Assembly (NCBI RefSeq): GCF_039134705.1
Contig: NZ_CP146256.1
Span: 3,658,001-3,722,000 of the forward strand
Source: Kineothrix sp. IPX-CK
GTDB lineage: Bacteria > Bacillota > Clostridia > Lachnospirales > Lachnospiraceae
Length of the DNA: 64,000 bases
Direction of reading: 5' to 3'
Of the stretch, positions 28,986 through 37,053 are shown piece by piece. The position numbers and the translations under genes were made by a program. The notes beneath the pieces were generated by a model that saw only the letters and a list, made by a program, of their open reading frames with translations, ran no database searches and was not told the DNA's origin. The stretch's first letter is position 1; the number at the start of each line of letters is the position of its first letter.

Positions 28986-29014
28986 TTGACACTCATTTTC
29001 CAAAACGTTATCAT
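28986..29014 (+). promoter_or_regulatory. Promoter of the hypothetical gene at 29126
   Basis: TTGACA (28986-28991), 17-base spacer, TATCAT (29009-29014). The ~100-base leader that follows contains AGGGCGT (29036-29042) complementary to ACGCCCT (29070-29076), which could form a hairpin in the mRNA. Confidence 0.6.
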
Positions 29015-29125
29015 TATCAAAGTGACAAGTTTATTAGGGCGTTCAGAATGGTACAATGAGTTTTCAGACACGCCCTGGTATATCGACGGTAATTACGAGA
29101 ATATATAAAAAGCGAGGAGTATGTT

Positions 29126-29887
29126 ATGTCCATACATGAAGAAATCCGGGATCAGCAAAAGAAACTGAAAGATATGACCTTTAAAGAAAAGCTCAGTTAT
29201 TTCTGGGATTATTACAAGGTTCACACAATTGTAACCCTTGTCGTAGTCATTGTCGGGGGTGTCTTTATCCATGATGCTGTAACTGCCAAAGACCATGCTT
29301 TTTCCGCCATTCTTCTCAACTCCTTCGGCAGCGACAGCCAGGAAATGCTTGAAACAGAATTCGCCGGGTATGCGAATATCGATTTAAATACGTACGACTG
29401 CTACATCGATACCGCTTCCACCCTATCCTACGACTCTATGTCCCAGATGGACCTCGCCGTCTCCCAAAAAATAACAGCTATGTCCCAGACTGACGGCCTC
29501 GATGTTCTCATCAGCGACACTGCCCCCTTCACAAACTTCGCGGAGGGAATGATGTTCGTCGACTTGCGCGAAGAACTGACCGCCGCGGAATACGAAAAAT
29601 ACGAGCCCTATTTCTTCTACATCGATGCCGCCGCTCTGGACTCCGACGATGAACTCGTCTATGACGAAAACGGAATGCCTGTAGTCACCGATGAATCCAT
29701 TGACCACTCGGATCCTTCCGCCATGGCAGACCCGATACCTGTAGGTATCTATCTCAAGGACTCACCCAAGCTGGCCGGGTATCAATGCTACGTTACCGAC
29801 GAAATTCCCCCTGTCCTGGGCTTCGTCTACTCCTCCGAGAAAAAAGAAAACTCCCACCTCTTTCTACAATACTTAATGGAAGAATAA
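29126..29887 (+). CDS. Membrane-anchored protein of unknown function
   Basis: 253 residues. A charged N-terminus with a likely short coiled segment (EEIRDQQKKLKDMTFKEKL) precedes one membrane helix (~35-54, IVTLVVVIVGGVFIHDAV). The remaining ~200 residues would be extracellular and acidic. A segment near residues 125-150 (GLDVLISDTAPFTNFAEGM) looks like part of a periplasmic-binding-type fold, but this is weak. Similar proteins are frequent and unnamed in Lachnospiraceae. GAGGAG precedes the ATG by 6 bases. A strong palindromic terminator follows the stop. Confidence 0.75.
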   Translation: MSIHEEIRDQQKKLKDMTFKEKLSYFWDYYKVHTIVTLVVVIVGGVFIHDAVTAKDHAFSAILLNSFGSDSQEMLETEFAGYANIDLNTYDCYIDTASTLSYDSMSQMDLAVSQKITAMSQTDGLDVLISDTAPFTNFAEGMMFVDLREELTAAEYEKYEPYFFYIDAAALDSDDELVYDENGMPVVTDESIDHSDPSAMADPIPVGIYLKDSPKLAGYQCYVTDEIPPVLGFVYSSEKKENSHLFLQYLMEE

Positions 29888-29889
29888 TA

Positions 29890-29927
29890 TCCGGGGAAAG
29901 CAGACCACAAAATCTGCTTTCCCCGGA
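29890..29927. terminator. Bidirectional terminator between convergent genes
   Basis: A 15-bp perfect stem (TCCGGGGAAAGCAGA and its complement, 8-base loop) sits between the stop of the hypothetical gene and the lysC stop. T-tracts are short on both sides, but the stem is very stable and the position suits both genes. Confidence 0.7.
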
Positions 29928-29947
29928 CACTCTTTATGATATCTTTT

Positions 29948-31267
29948 TTACAGCTGCACTTCTACAAAAATATTATATATAGCCCGTATCGCGTTATCAA
30001 AATCCTCATCCGAAACTCCGATAATAATATTCAGCTCGCTGGACCCCTGATCGATCATTCTGACATTCACATTCGCATGTGCAAGTGCAGAGAATATCCT
30101 GCCCGCAGTTCCTCTCATTGATTTCATTCCCCGACCAACTACCGCAATCAAGGCCAGATCCGATTCGATATCGACCATATCCGGATCTGCCAGCCTATGA
30201 AGCGCCGATACCACCTTCTGCTCTTTATCCACGAACTCATCCTGATGGACGAATACCGTCATCGTATCGATTCCCGAAGGAACATGTTCAAAAGAAATCC
30301 CGTTATCCTCGAAAGCCTGCAAAACTTTCCTTCCGAAGCCAATTTGCGAGTTCATCATATCCTTCTCGATGTTAACCGCACAGAAGCCTTTCTTTCCCGC
30401 AATACCTGTAATTACGTATTTCGATTTCTGACAAGTGCTTTCCACAATCCAGGTTCCTTCATCGAGCGGTGCATTCGTATTACGGATATTGATCGGAATA
30501 CCTTCCTTTCTTACCGGGAAAATAGCATCTTCATGAAGAACGGTAGCTCCCATATAAGAAAGCTCTCGCAGCTCCCTGTAAGTAATCGTATCGATTCCGG
30601 GAGGCGCATCGATAATTCTCGGGTCTGCCACGAGGAATCCCGATACATCCGTCCAGTTCTCATATACATCCGCTTTTACCGCTCCCGCTACGATAGAGCC
30701 CGTAATGTCGGAGCCGCCTCTTGAAAACGTCTTTACCCGTCCGTCCTCATATGCCCCATAAAATCCCGGAATAACAGCTCTTTCCGTTTTCTTTAAGCGT
30801 TCTGATAAAATCTTTTTAGTTTTTTCTCCGTCAAATTCGCCGTTTTCACCAAAAAAAATCACCGTTGCCGCATCCACGAATTCATAGCCAAGATAAGCTG
30901 CCATGATGATGCCGTTCAAGTATTCACCTCTGGAAGCCGCATAGTTGTCGCCCGCCTTTTCCTTGAACTGCTTTTCGATTGTCTTGAACTCCTCCTCCAA
31001 AGACAAATCCAGTCCCAGTCCTTTAATAATTTCCTCGTAGCGCGCCTTTATCGCTTTAAGCTGAGCCTTGAAATCCTCCCCCGCCTCGGCAGCCGCATAG
31101 CAGGCATAGAGCATATCCGTCACCTTGGTGTCTTTGGAATTGCGTTTGCCGGGTGCGGACGGCACCACAAATTTCCGCTCTGCATCGGAACGGATGATAT
31201 CCCCTACCTTCATAAACTGCTCTGCACTGGCCAAAGAGCTTCCGCCAAACTTCACTACCTTCGTCAT
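29948..31267 (-). CDS. Aspartate kinase (aspartokinase III type length)
   Basis: 439 residues. It phosphorylates aspartate, the entry step to threonine, methionine, lysine and diaminopimelate. The N-terminal kinase domain has KFGGSSLAS, SRGEYLNGIIMAAYLG and FSRGGSDITGSI. Two ACT domains follow (~300-439; CAVNIEKDMMNSQIGFGRKV, LALIAVVGRGMKS), so allosteric inhibition by an end product is expected. GAGGAGAAG precedes the ATG at 31267; the open frame runs 14 codons further upstream without a site. It is the last gene of the ACT, hom, apgM-like, lysC order, starting ~97 bases after the apgM-like stop, so threonine supply is the probable main role. Confidence 0.93.
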   Translation of the reverse strand: MTKVVKFGGSSLASAEQFMKVGDIIRSDAERKFVVPSAPGKRNSKDTKVTDMLYACYAAAEAGEDFKAQLKAIKARYEEIIKGLGLDLSLEEEFKTIEKQFKEKAGDNYAASRGEYLNGIIMAAYLGYEFVDAATVIFFGENGEFDGEKTKKILSERLKKTERAVIPGFYGAYEDGRVKTFSRGGSDITGSIVAGAVKADVYENWTDVSGFLVADPRIIDAPPGIDTITYRELRELSYMGATVLHEDAIFPVRKEGIPINIRNTNAPLDEGTWIVESTCQKSKYVITGIAGKKGFCAVNIEKDMMNSQIGFGRKVLQAFEDNGISFEHVPSGIDTMTVFVHQDEFVDKEQKVVSALHRLADPDMVDIESDLALIAVVGRGMKSMRGTAGRIFSALAHANVNVRMIDQGSSELNIIIGVSDEDFDNAIRAIYNIFVEVQL

Positions 31268-31364
31268 AATTCTTTCTTCTCCTCGTTTCATGCTTATTAT
31301 AAAGCTCATATCTCATAAATATCAGGATAAACCTATGTGCATTTATCCTGATAATGTATTCTTT

Positions 31365-32567
31365 TTATTGCTCAAAGAGATGATTTATCAGCTCATGCCC
31401 TTTCGAGATATATATACCGCCGGCCTTCGCCTCCGCTTCATTATAATTCCAGTTCGAACTGCAGGGCCTCCTGCTGTCATAGAGCAGATAAGGCACACTG
31501 TCCGATGTATGAGTCCTTATGCGGACCGGAGTTGGATGATCCGGCAGCACCATAAGACGGTATTCGGTTCCTTCTTCGTCCAGTTTATGCGTCAGAGGCT
31601 TAAGCACTTTCTGATCCAAATATTCAATCGCCGTCACCTTACGCTCCGTGCTTCCCTGATGCCCCATTTCATCAGGCGCTTCAATATGGATATATACGAA
31701 ATCATAGCCGTCTTCAAGAACAGCCTTCAGCGCAGCCTGCGTCTTTCCCTCATAATTCGTATGTAACCCGCCGTTAGCTCCTTCCACAATGCTGACTCCC
31801 ATTCCTGCACCCACTGCAATTCCCTTGAGCAAATCCACAGCGGATACCATCATTCCTTTTTTCCCTGTCTTCTCCTCGAAGGAATCGAGCATAGGCTTCG
31901 TTCCGGCTCCCCAGAACCAGCAGCAATTAGCTGGATTCAACCCCTTCTTTTTTCTTTCTATATTAATAGGATGGTTTACCAGGATATGGTAGCTCTTCTC
32001 CATCATTTCACGCAGAACCGCATCCTCCGGCAAATACTTGCCAATGGCCTGAGTCAGCACATCGTGGGGAGGCGTCAGCTCCACCACTTCTCCTTTATCC
32101 CAAATCAGGCAATGCCTGTAGCTCGTTCCTACATAGAATTTATAAAAGTCCGTCTCCAGTTCCTTCCTTATGGCTTCCAGCAGAACCGCACAATCCTCGG
32201 TGCTTATTTCGCCGGAGCTATGGTCAATAATCGTTCTTTCTTCGAAGGGAATGTCCTCTTCCGATATCGTTACGATATTACACCTGAGCGCTATGTCCGT
32301 ATCCTTCATAGGAACGCCGATGCTTAAAGCTTCTAACGGCGACCTGCCCGAATAATAAATCTTCGGATCATAGCCAAGTACTGATAGGTTCGCCGTATCC
32401 GAGCCGGGGCTCATTCCCTCCGGTATCGTGTGTACCATTCCGATTTCCGATTTCTTACTGAGTCTGTCCATAACAGGCGTGTTCGCATAAGCCAACGGAG
32501 TCTTGTTTCCTAAAGATTCTATCGGCTCATCCGCCATACCGTCTCCCAGCACGATAATATATTTCAT
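31365..32567 (-). CDS. ApgM-like phosphotransferase, proposed homoserine kinase
   Basis: 400 residues of the alkaline phosphatase superfamily related to archaeal 2,3-bisphosphoglycerate-independent phosphoglycerate mutase. Metal site residues are in VLGDGMAD at the N-terminus and in DEMGHQGS and LPDHPTP near the C-terminus. The covalent serine is in PGSDTANLSVLGYD. A bacterial branch of this family is annotated as proposed homoserine kinase where it sits with threonine genes. Here it lies between homoserine dehydrogenase and aspartate kinase, with no GHMP-type thrB in the window, so that assignment is likelier than glycolytic mutase. The assignment rests on context. The ribosome site is AGAGGA. 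Confidence 0.8.
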   Translation of the reverse strand: MKYIIVLGDGMADEPIESLGNKTPLAYANTPVMDRLSKKSEIGMVHTIPEGMSPGSDTANLSVLGYDPKIYYSGRSPLEALSIGVPMKDTDIALRCNIVTISEEDIPFEERTIIDHSSGEISTEDCAVLLEAIRKELETDFYKFYVGTSYRHCLIWDKGEVVELTPPHDVLTQAIGKYLPEDAVLREMMEKSYHILVNHPINIERKKKGLNPANCCWFWGAGTKPMLDSFEEKTGKKGMMVSAVDLLKGIAVGAGMGVSIVEGANGGLHTNYEGKTQAALKAVLEDGYDFVYIHIEAPDEMGHQGSTERKVTAIEYLDQKVLKPLTHKLDEEGTEYRLMVLPDHPTPVRIRTHTSDSVPYLLYDSRRPCSSNWNYNEAEAKAGGIYISKGHELINHLFEQ

Positions 32568-32613
32568 TTCTAAATCCTCTTTTCTCTACGTATTGCGGCA
32601 AGCACTGTGCTTA

Positions 32614-33819
32614 TTAACTTTCTATGCGGATTCTGTTAAGCACAAAACCTAAATCTTCCGCTTTTCCCGCAAAATCTTTCTCCGTCATTTCGTCCGTAAC
32701 GAATGCAAACTCTCCTGCCACATCCGCTTCTATTGCCTCCACGGAGCCGAATATCTCCAGTGCCTTTTCTTCGAGCTCCGCTTTTGTACGGACGAAGAAC
32801 TTATGCTTCACCTGAGCTACATCCATAAGTTTCACATTTTCCGTATCCCAGAAGCACATAATGGTCTTACCCGCATGCCGTGCACAGTCCACAACGTCGG
32901 ATACCACCGCACTCGCCGTAGGAAGCTTGCCTGCGCCGCGTCCGTAATACATAGAATCCCCGAGCATATTGCCATGAACGAACACCGCATTGAACACGTC
33001 GTTTACACTGTAAAGGGGATGGCTTACCGGAATCATAAAGGGTGCCACCATCGCATAAAAATCACCGCTATTTTCCCTGCTGAGGGCCAATAGCTTAATA
33101 GAGCGCCCCATAGCCCTGGCATATACGAAGTCTGTCGCTGTTATTTTCGTAATGCCTTCCGTATATATATCTTCATATCTAACATTTTTTCCAGTCATTA
33201 AGGAAGATAAAATTGCAATTTTTCGGCATGCGTCATAGCCTTCTACATCCGCCTCGGGATTGCGCTCTGCATAACCCTTTTCCTGTGCCTCTTTTAATAC
33301 GTCTTTGAAATCAGCGCCCTCTGCCGCCATCTTAGAGAGGATATAGTTCGTCGTACCGTTTAAAATACCGGTAATGGCATCGATCTTCTCCGCCGTAAGG
33401 GAGTAATTCATCGGACGGATAATCGGAATACCTCCGCCGACGCTGGCTTCAAACAAATAATTGCAGTTGTTTTCTTTCGCCAGACGGATCAATTCCGGAC
33501 CGTGGTTCGCCACCAGCTCCTTGTTGGAAGTACATACGCTCTTACCGCTCGTAAGCGCCCTTTTGGAAAAAGTATATGCAGGCTCTATGCCTCCCATCGT
33601 CTCGCAGATAATGTTAACTTCCGGATCATTCAAAATAATATCTACGTCGTGTACAACTTTGTCTTCATAAGGATCTCCGGGAAAATCTCTAAGGTCAAGA
33701 ATATATTTGATGTTCAGTTCTTCTCCCGCTTTTTTGCTTATTTCCCCTTTATTTTTACCAATTACCTCTACAACCCCACTGCCTACCGTGCCATAGCCTA
33801 AAACCGCTACATTTATCAT
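32614..33819 (-). CDS. hom: Homoserine dehydrogenase
   Basis: 401 residues. It reduces aspartate semialdehyde to homoserine. The Rossmann motif is GYGTVGSGV (8-16). The catalytic region includes EASVGGGIPIIRP, GILNGTTNYILSKM and an EGYDACRKIAIL segment carrying the catalytic lysine. The C-terminal ~80 residues are shorter than the ACT domain of many bacterial homologues (usually ~430 residues overall), yet resemble a compact ACT-like unit (VKHKFFVRTKAELEEKA). A separate ACT protein is encoded just upstream. GGAGG precedes the ATG. The apgM-like gene follows after 46 bases. Confidence 0.94.
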   Translation of the reverse strand: MINVAVLGYGTVGSGVVEVIGKNKGEISKKAGEELNIKYILDLRDFPGDPYEDKVVHDVDIILNDPEVNIICETMGGIEPAYTFSKRALTSGKSVCTSNKELVANHGPELIRLAKENNCNYLFEASVGGGIPIIRPMNYSLTAEKIDAITGILNGTTNYILSKMAAEGADFKDVLKEAQEKGYAERNPEADVEGYDACRKIAILSSLMTGKNVRYEDIYTEGITKITATDFVYARAMGRSIKLLALSRENSGDFYAMVAPFMIPVSHPLYSVNDVFNAVFVHGNMLGDSMYYGRGAGKLPTASAVVSDVVDCARHAGKTIMCFWDTENVKLMDVAQVKHKFFVRTKAELEEKALEIFGSVEAIEADVAGEFAFVTDEMTEKDFAGKAEDLGFVLNRIRIES

Positions 33820-33853
33820 ACAATTTCCTCCGCTCTGTCCTGTCTTCGGACTT

Positions 33854-34297
33854 TTATTCTTTCGCCAATACTTTCACGTAATGGACTCCTTGCTTTTTTT
33901 CAAGCGACTCCAGCATCTCCGATACATCGCCGGTTGCCGGAAGCACTTGTACGCTGATGCTTAAGGACGCCACCCCATTGATGGGAATGCTTTGATGAAT
34001 CGTAAGGATATTCGCCTTGAAATCCGCGATTACCTTCAGCACATCCGATAACAGTCCCGGTTCATCATCCATCTGAAACGTAAGCGTGATCGTCGTTCCC
34101 TGCGCATTGTCGTGGAACTGAAAGATATCGTCCTTATACTTATAGAATGAACTCCTGCTGATACCTACCTGCTCGGTAGCCTCATGCACACTCTGTGCCT
34201 TTCCGGTCTCCAAAAGACGTTTCGCTTCTACCACCTTCAGAAGCACTTCCGGGATTGCTTTCTTTTTAACAACAAAATACCCATTTGCCGTATCCAT
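33854..34297 (-). CDS. ACT domain protein, UPF0735/PheB-like
   Basis: 147 residues. An N-terminal helical region contains a possible helix-turn-helix (SVHEATEQVGISRSSFYKYK, ~36-55), followed by an ACT domain (~70-145; TLTFQMDDEPGLLSDVLKVI). ACT domains bind amino acids; the combination suggests an amino-acid-responsive regulator or chaperone for the operon. It lies 34 bases upstream of hom and opens the threonine run. The start at 34297 has AAGGCG 7 bases upstream; a first ATG five codons earlier is too close to its GAAGG. The family name is well recognised but its biochemical role is not settled. Confidence 0.85.
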   Translation of the reverse strand: MDTANGYFVVKKKAIPEVLLKVVEAKRLLETGKAQSVHEATEQVGISRSSFYKYKDDIFQFHDNAQGTTITLTFQMDDEPGLLSDVLKVIADFKANILTIHQSIPINGVASLSISVQVLPATGDVSEMLESLEKKQGVHYVKVLAKE

Positions 34298-34330
34298 ACA
34301 AACGCCTTTCATCCTTCGTTTCCAATCTCA

Positions 34331-34390
34331 TGTCCGCCTTCCATGCACACTTGTATTTAAGTGTTTTTCTATCGCGGACACTTGTGTGTC
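34331..34390 (-). promoter_or_regulatory. Leader of the threonine operon with nested inverted repeats
   Basis: Two inverted repeats share ACACTTGT: ACACTT-GTATTT-AAGTGT (34347-34364) and GACAC-TTGT-GTGTC (34377-34390). An outer pair, TGTCCGC (34331-34337) and GCGGACA (34374-34380), could close a larger stem in the mRNA. These could be regulator sites or alternative RNA structures. Confidence 0.45.
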
Positions 34391-34400
34391 GACGAAGGAT

Positions 34401-34429
34401 ATTGTAGCACATTACACAAAATAAGGCAA
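34401..34429 (-). promoter_or_regulatory. Promoter of the ACT-hom-apgM-lysC operon
   Basis: TTGCCT (34424-34429), 17-base spacer, TACAAT (34401-34406) on the minus strand, about 105 bases before the ACT protein start. Confidence 0.65.
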
Positions 34430-34480
34430 TAAAAAATATGAACTTTTTCTAAAAATAAAGTCCAAATAAAGTAATAGAAA

Positions 34481-34512
34481 CCTGATGCCCCGGTATGTAC
34501 CGGGGCATCAGG
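34481..34512 (-). terminator. Terminator after dps
   Basis: A perfect 15-bp stem (CCTGATGCCCCGGTA with a 2-base loop) is followed on the minus strand by TTTCTATTACTTTATTT. It closes the sodA-dps unit 15 bases after the dps stop. Confidence 0.85.
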
Positions 34513-34527
34513 CTTGCACTTATTTGC

Positions 34528-34968
34528 TTATGAAACATAGGATTCCAGCATCCACAATAACTTTTGGTATTCACCCAAATAATCATTAAACTGATCTGCC
34601 GTAACACCATCACCGGCTTCCTCTGCCAGCTTTACAATTTCCTGTGTATCGTTGATCCAATACCGGATATCTGTAATTAAGAGTCCGACCGTCTCATCGG
34701 ATGAAATAGGAGTATCACTGCGTTCTTTGATAGTCGCTATCTTCAGTGCCGATTGCATGTTTCCAACAGGGGCTTGTTCTAAAGCCAGCAGTCGTTCGGC
34801 AACACTGTCTATCACAGATGCTGTATGATTATAAAGCTCTTCCAGCTTAGAATGTAATGTAAAGAAACTACGACCTTTCACATACCAATGTAAATTTAAA
34901 AGTTTTATATAATTTACTTCCTGATTAGCCAGATACAAATTCATTTTTTCATATAATTTATTTGACAT
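34528..34968 (-). CDS. Dps/ferritin-like iron storage and DNA protection protein
   Basis: 146 residues of a four-helix ferritin-like fold. The inter-subunit ferroxidase ligands are visible in LNLHWYVKGRSFFTLHSKLEELY (His, then His and Glu) and the partner acidic motif in DSVAERLLALEQAPVG. Dps dodecamers oxidise Fe(II) with peroxide and store the iron, limiting Fenton damage. AAGGAGG lies 7 bases before the ATG at 34968; an earlier ATG two codons upstream is too close. The gene starts 41 bases after sodA and shares its promoter and a strong downstream terminator, so the two respond together to oxygen stress. Confidence 0.92.
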   Translation of the reverse strand: MSNKLYEKMNLYLANQEVNYIKLLNLHWYVKGRSFFTLHSKLEELYNHTASVIDSVAERLLALEQAPVGNMQSALKIATIKERSDTPISSDETVGLLITDIRYWINDTQEIVKLAEEAGDGVTADQFNDYLGEYQKLLWMLESYVS

Positions 34969-35009
34969 ATTCATACCTCCTTAGGTTTTAATGTTTTACA
35001 CAAACTGTT

Positions 35010-35630
35010 CTAGATATTTCTTGCACGTTTATAATATTCCGCTACACTCTTCCAATCAATAACATTAAAATACTCTTTTACATAATCAGCCCTTACATTC
35101 TTATATTTCAGATAATAAGCATGCTCCCAGACATCAATTCCCAAAATAGGAATGTGATTGCTTCCTTCGATTATCGGATTATCCTGGTTCGGGCTGGCGG
35201 AAAGCTTCAGCTCACCATTTGGTCCTGCAGATAACCATGCCCATCCGGAGCCGAATTGACCTAATGCAAGAGCCGTCAGCTTTTCTTTGAATAGAGAGAA
35301 ATTCTCAAAATTGTCAGCTATCGCTTCGGCTAAATCGCCTTCAGGCTCTCCTCCTCCGTTAGGACTCATCGTTGAAAAATATAAATTATGATTATAAAAG
35401 CCGCCGCCATTATTGCGGATTGCAGTACGCAGCTTATCATCGCCGATCTGCCCGAGAGAAGCAAGCAGCGTCTCTATGCTTTTATTTTCAATGCCTGCTT
35501 TTTCAACAGCATCATTGAGATTTTTCGTATATGCTGCATGGTGTTTGGAATAATGCGTTTCCATGGTCAGCGTATCAATATAAGGTTCCAAAGAATTAAA
35601 ATCATAAGTTAATTCGTATTGTTTATACAT
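35010..35630 (-). CDS. sodA: Superoxide dismutase (Mn/Fe family)
   Basis: 206 residues. It converts superoxide to peroxide and oxygen. Metal ligands are His26 in ETHYSKHH, a histidine in GGFYNHNLYF, and Asp and His in DVWEHAYYLKY. The active-site glutamine appears in SPNQDNP, the position typical of Mn-type enzymes, although metal use by this family is not always predictable. No signal peptide is present, so it is cytosolic. GGAGG lies 5 bases before the ATG. Its own promoter at 35697-35725 is surrounded by two perfect inverted repeats. dps follows. Confidence 0.95.
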   Translation of the reverse strand: MYKQYELTYDFNSLEPYIDTLTMETHYSKHHAAYTKNLNDAVEKAGIENKSIETLLASLGQIGDDKLRTAIRNNGGGFYNHNLYFSTMSPNGGGEPEGDLAEAIADNFENFSLFKEKLTALALGQFGSGWAWLSAGPNGELKLSASPNQDNPIIEGSNHIPILGIDVWEHAYYLKYKNVRADYVKEYFNVIDWKSVAEYYKRARNI

Positions 35631-35675
35631 AAGTTACCTCCTTTATAATTTACATACTAATAATTAATAATGCAC

Positions 35676-35695
35676 AAGTTAGTTATAACTAACTT
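35676..35695. promoter_or_regulatory. Perfect 20-bp palindrome at the sodA start region
   Basis: AAGTTAGTTATAACTAACTT is fully self-complementary with no spacer. It begins 2 bases downstream of the sodA -10, so it would cover the transcription start. This is a classic repressor operator position. The regulator is unknown; the sequence is not a standard PerR box. Confidence 0.75.
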
Positions 35696-35696
35696 C

Positions 35697-35725
35697 ATTA
35701 TATCAAAAAATGTCCTATATATCAA
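35697..35725 (-). promoter_or_regulatory. sodA promoter
   Basis: TTGATA (35720-35725), 17-base spacer, TATAAT (35697-35702) on the minus strand, about 67 bases before the sodA ATG. Confidence 0.8.
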
Positions 35726-35741
35726 TACTAAATTGATATAT
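35717..35741. promoter_or_regulatory. Inverted repeat overlapping the sodA -35
   Basis: ATATATCAAT and ATTGATATAT are perfect 10-bp arms with a 5-base spacer, covering the -35 box. This is a second, sequence-unrelated candidate operator for the sodA-dps unit. Confidence 0.6.
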
Positions 35742-35750
35742 TTGATCGCG

Positions 35751-35773
35751 GTGTGAACGGAGTGAACAGTAAC
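35751..35773 (-). repeat. Dispersed hairpin repeat, partial copy C
   Basis: The minus strand shares 22 bases with copy B but then diverges, so the closing GTAAC arm is missing and no full hairpin forms. It lies 15 bases after the fprA stop and upstream of the sodA promoter. Confidence 0.6.
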
Positions 35774-35788
35774 ATATATATTGCCGGC

Positions 35789-37015
35789 TTATGCAGACTC
35801 CACATCCACACATAAAACTGATGATGAAATTAATTCTGCCAAGTTCTCCAGCGCAGAATACTGCTCTTTTTTAAGTGCAGATCTTATTTCGAAGACATCG
35901 CCGATAAGCCTCATGTCCTTCATTTCAGACAGCATACCTGCCATGGCTTTGCCTGCTGCCGGCGCCCACGAACCGTTGCCCAGAACGCTGACATCTCTGT
36001 TTTGCAGATTTAAGGCGGCCAAATCCTTAATCACATTTTCCATAGCTCCATAAAGCTTCAGGTTATAGGTGGGCGATGCGAACACCAGATGACTGAAACG
36101 GAACGCATCGGCTACGATCGTAGAAAAATGTGTCTTGGACACGTCGTAAATCCTTATATTTTTGACACCGTTCCCTGCGAGAAAATTCGCCAGCAGCCTT
36201 ACCGCATTTTCGGTATTGCCATACATGGAAGCATACGTCAGCAATACGCCTCTTTCCTCCGGCCGGTAAGAACTCCAAACAGCATATTTATCCAGCAGCT
36301 TTCTCATCTGCGCTCCGCGCAGTACAGGTCCATGCAGCGGACAGATCATTTGAATGTCCAAATCTGCCGTTTTCTTCATCGCGGCCTGTACCTGCACTCC
36401 GTACTTACCGACAATATTTGTATAATATCTTCTCGCTTCACTTAAATAGACTTCCTCATAATCGGTTTCATCGCTGAACAGATTTCCTGTATATCCGCCG
36501 AAGGTGCCGAAGGCATCCGCCGAAAAAAGCATCTTGTCATAAGCATCATAGGTAAACATGACTTCCGGCCAATGAACCATCGGAGCAAAGATAAAACGAA
36601 GAGTATGTACACCCAGTGTAAGGCTGTCTCCATCCTTGACTTCCAGTGTACGTCCCTCTATATCTATATCATAAAACTGTTGTATCATTTGAAATGTTTT
36701 TTTATTGCCTACAATCTGAGCCTCAGGAAACAAGCGGCAAATTTCATCTATATTAGCACAATGGTCGGGTTCCATATGATTTACGATAAGATAATTAAGC
36801 GTCCGGCCGTCCAATGCCGCCTTTATATTTTCAATAAACTGTCTTCCTACCGATTCATCTACCGTATCAATCAGCGCCGTTTTCTCATCCGATATAAGAA
36901 AAGAATTGTAGCTCACTCCGTTTTCCAGCGGAAACATATTTTCAAACAAAGCCAGACGTACATCACCGCCGCCTACCCATATTGTGTCCTGTGTAATATT
37001 TCTTACCACTTCCAT
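35789..37015 (-). CDS. Flavodiiron protein (FprA type, O2/NO reductase)
   Basis: 408 residues. The N-terminal metallo-beta-lactamase domain carries the diiron ligands HxExDH (HMEPDHCANIDE), a histidine in MVHWPEVMFTYD, the aspartate in SADAFGTFGG and a final histidine in PLHGPVLR. The C-terminal flavodoxin domain (~255-400) has an FMN loop YASMYGNTENAV. These proteins reduce oxygen to water or NO to N2O in anaerobes, fed by rubredoxin or NADH-dependent partners not seen here. GGAG precedes the ATG at 37015 by 10 bases; the open frame runs 30 codons further, overlapping sufU. It follows sufU by 38 bases, tying oxygen removal to Fe-S assembly. Confidence 0.92.
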   Translation of the reverse strand: MEVVRNITQDTIWVGGGDVRLALFENMFPLENGVSYNSFLISDEKTALIDTVDESVGRQFIENIKAALDGRTLNYLIVNHMEPDHCANIDEICRLFPEAQIVGNKKTFQMIQQFYDIDIEGRTLEVKDGDSLTLGVHTLRFIFAPMVHWPEVMFTYDAYDKMLFSADAFGTFGGYTGNLFSDETDYEEVYLSEARRYYTNIVGKYGVQVQAAMKKTADLDIQMICPLHGPVLRGAQMRKLLDKYAVWSSYRPEERGVLLTYASMYGNTENAVRLLANFLAGNGVKNIRIYDVSKTHFSTIVADAFRFSHLVFASPTYNLKLYGAMENVIKDLAALNLQNRDVSVLGNGSWAPAAGKAMAGMLSEMKDMRLIGDVFEIRSALKKEQYSALENLAELISSSVLCVDVESA

Positions 37016-37053
37016 TTTCTGTAATCTCCTTCTGTAGGTTTTATCGCATATTG

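Noticed and set aside
31125..31766. 213-codon plus-strand open frame across the lysC/apgM-like junction.
   Set aside because: It is antisense to two conserved genes, with no initiation signal.
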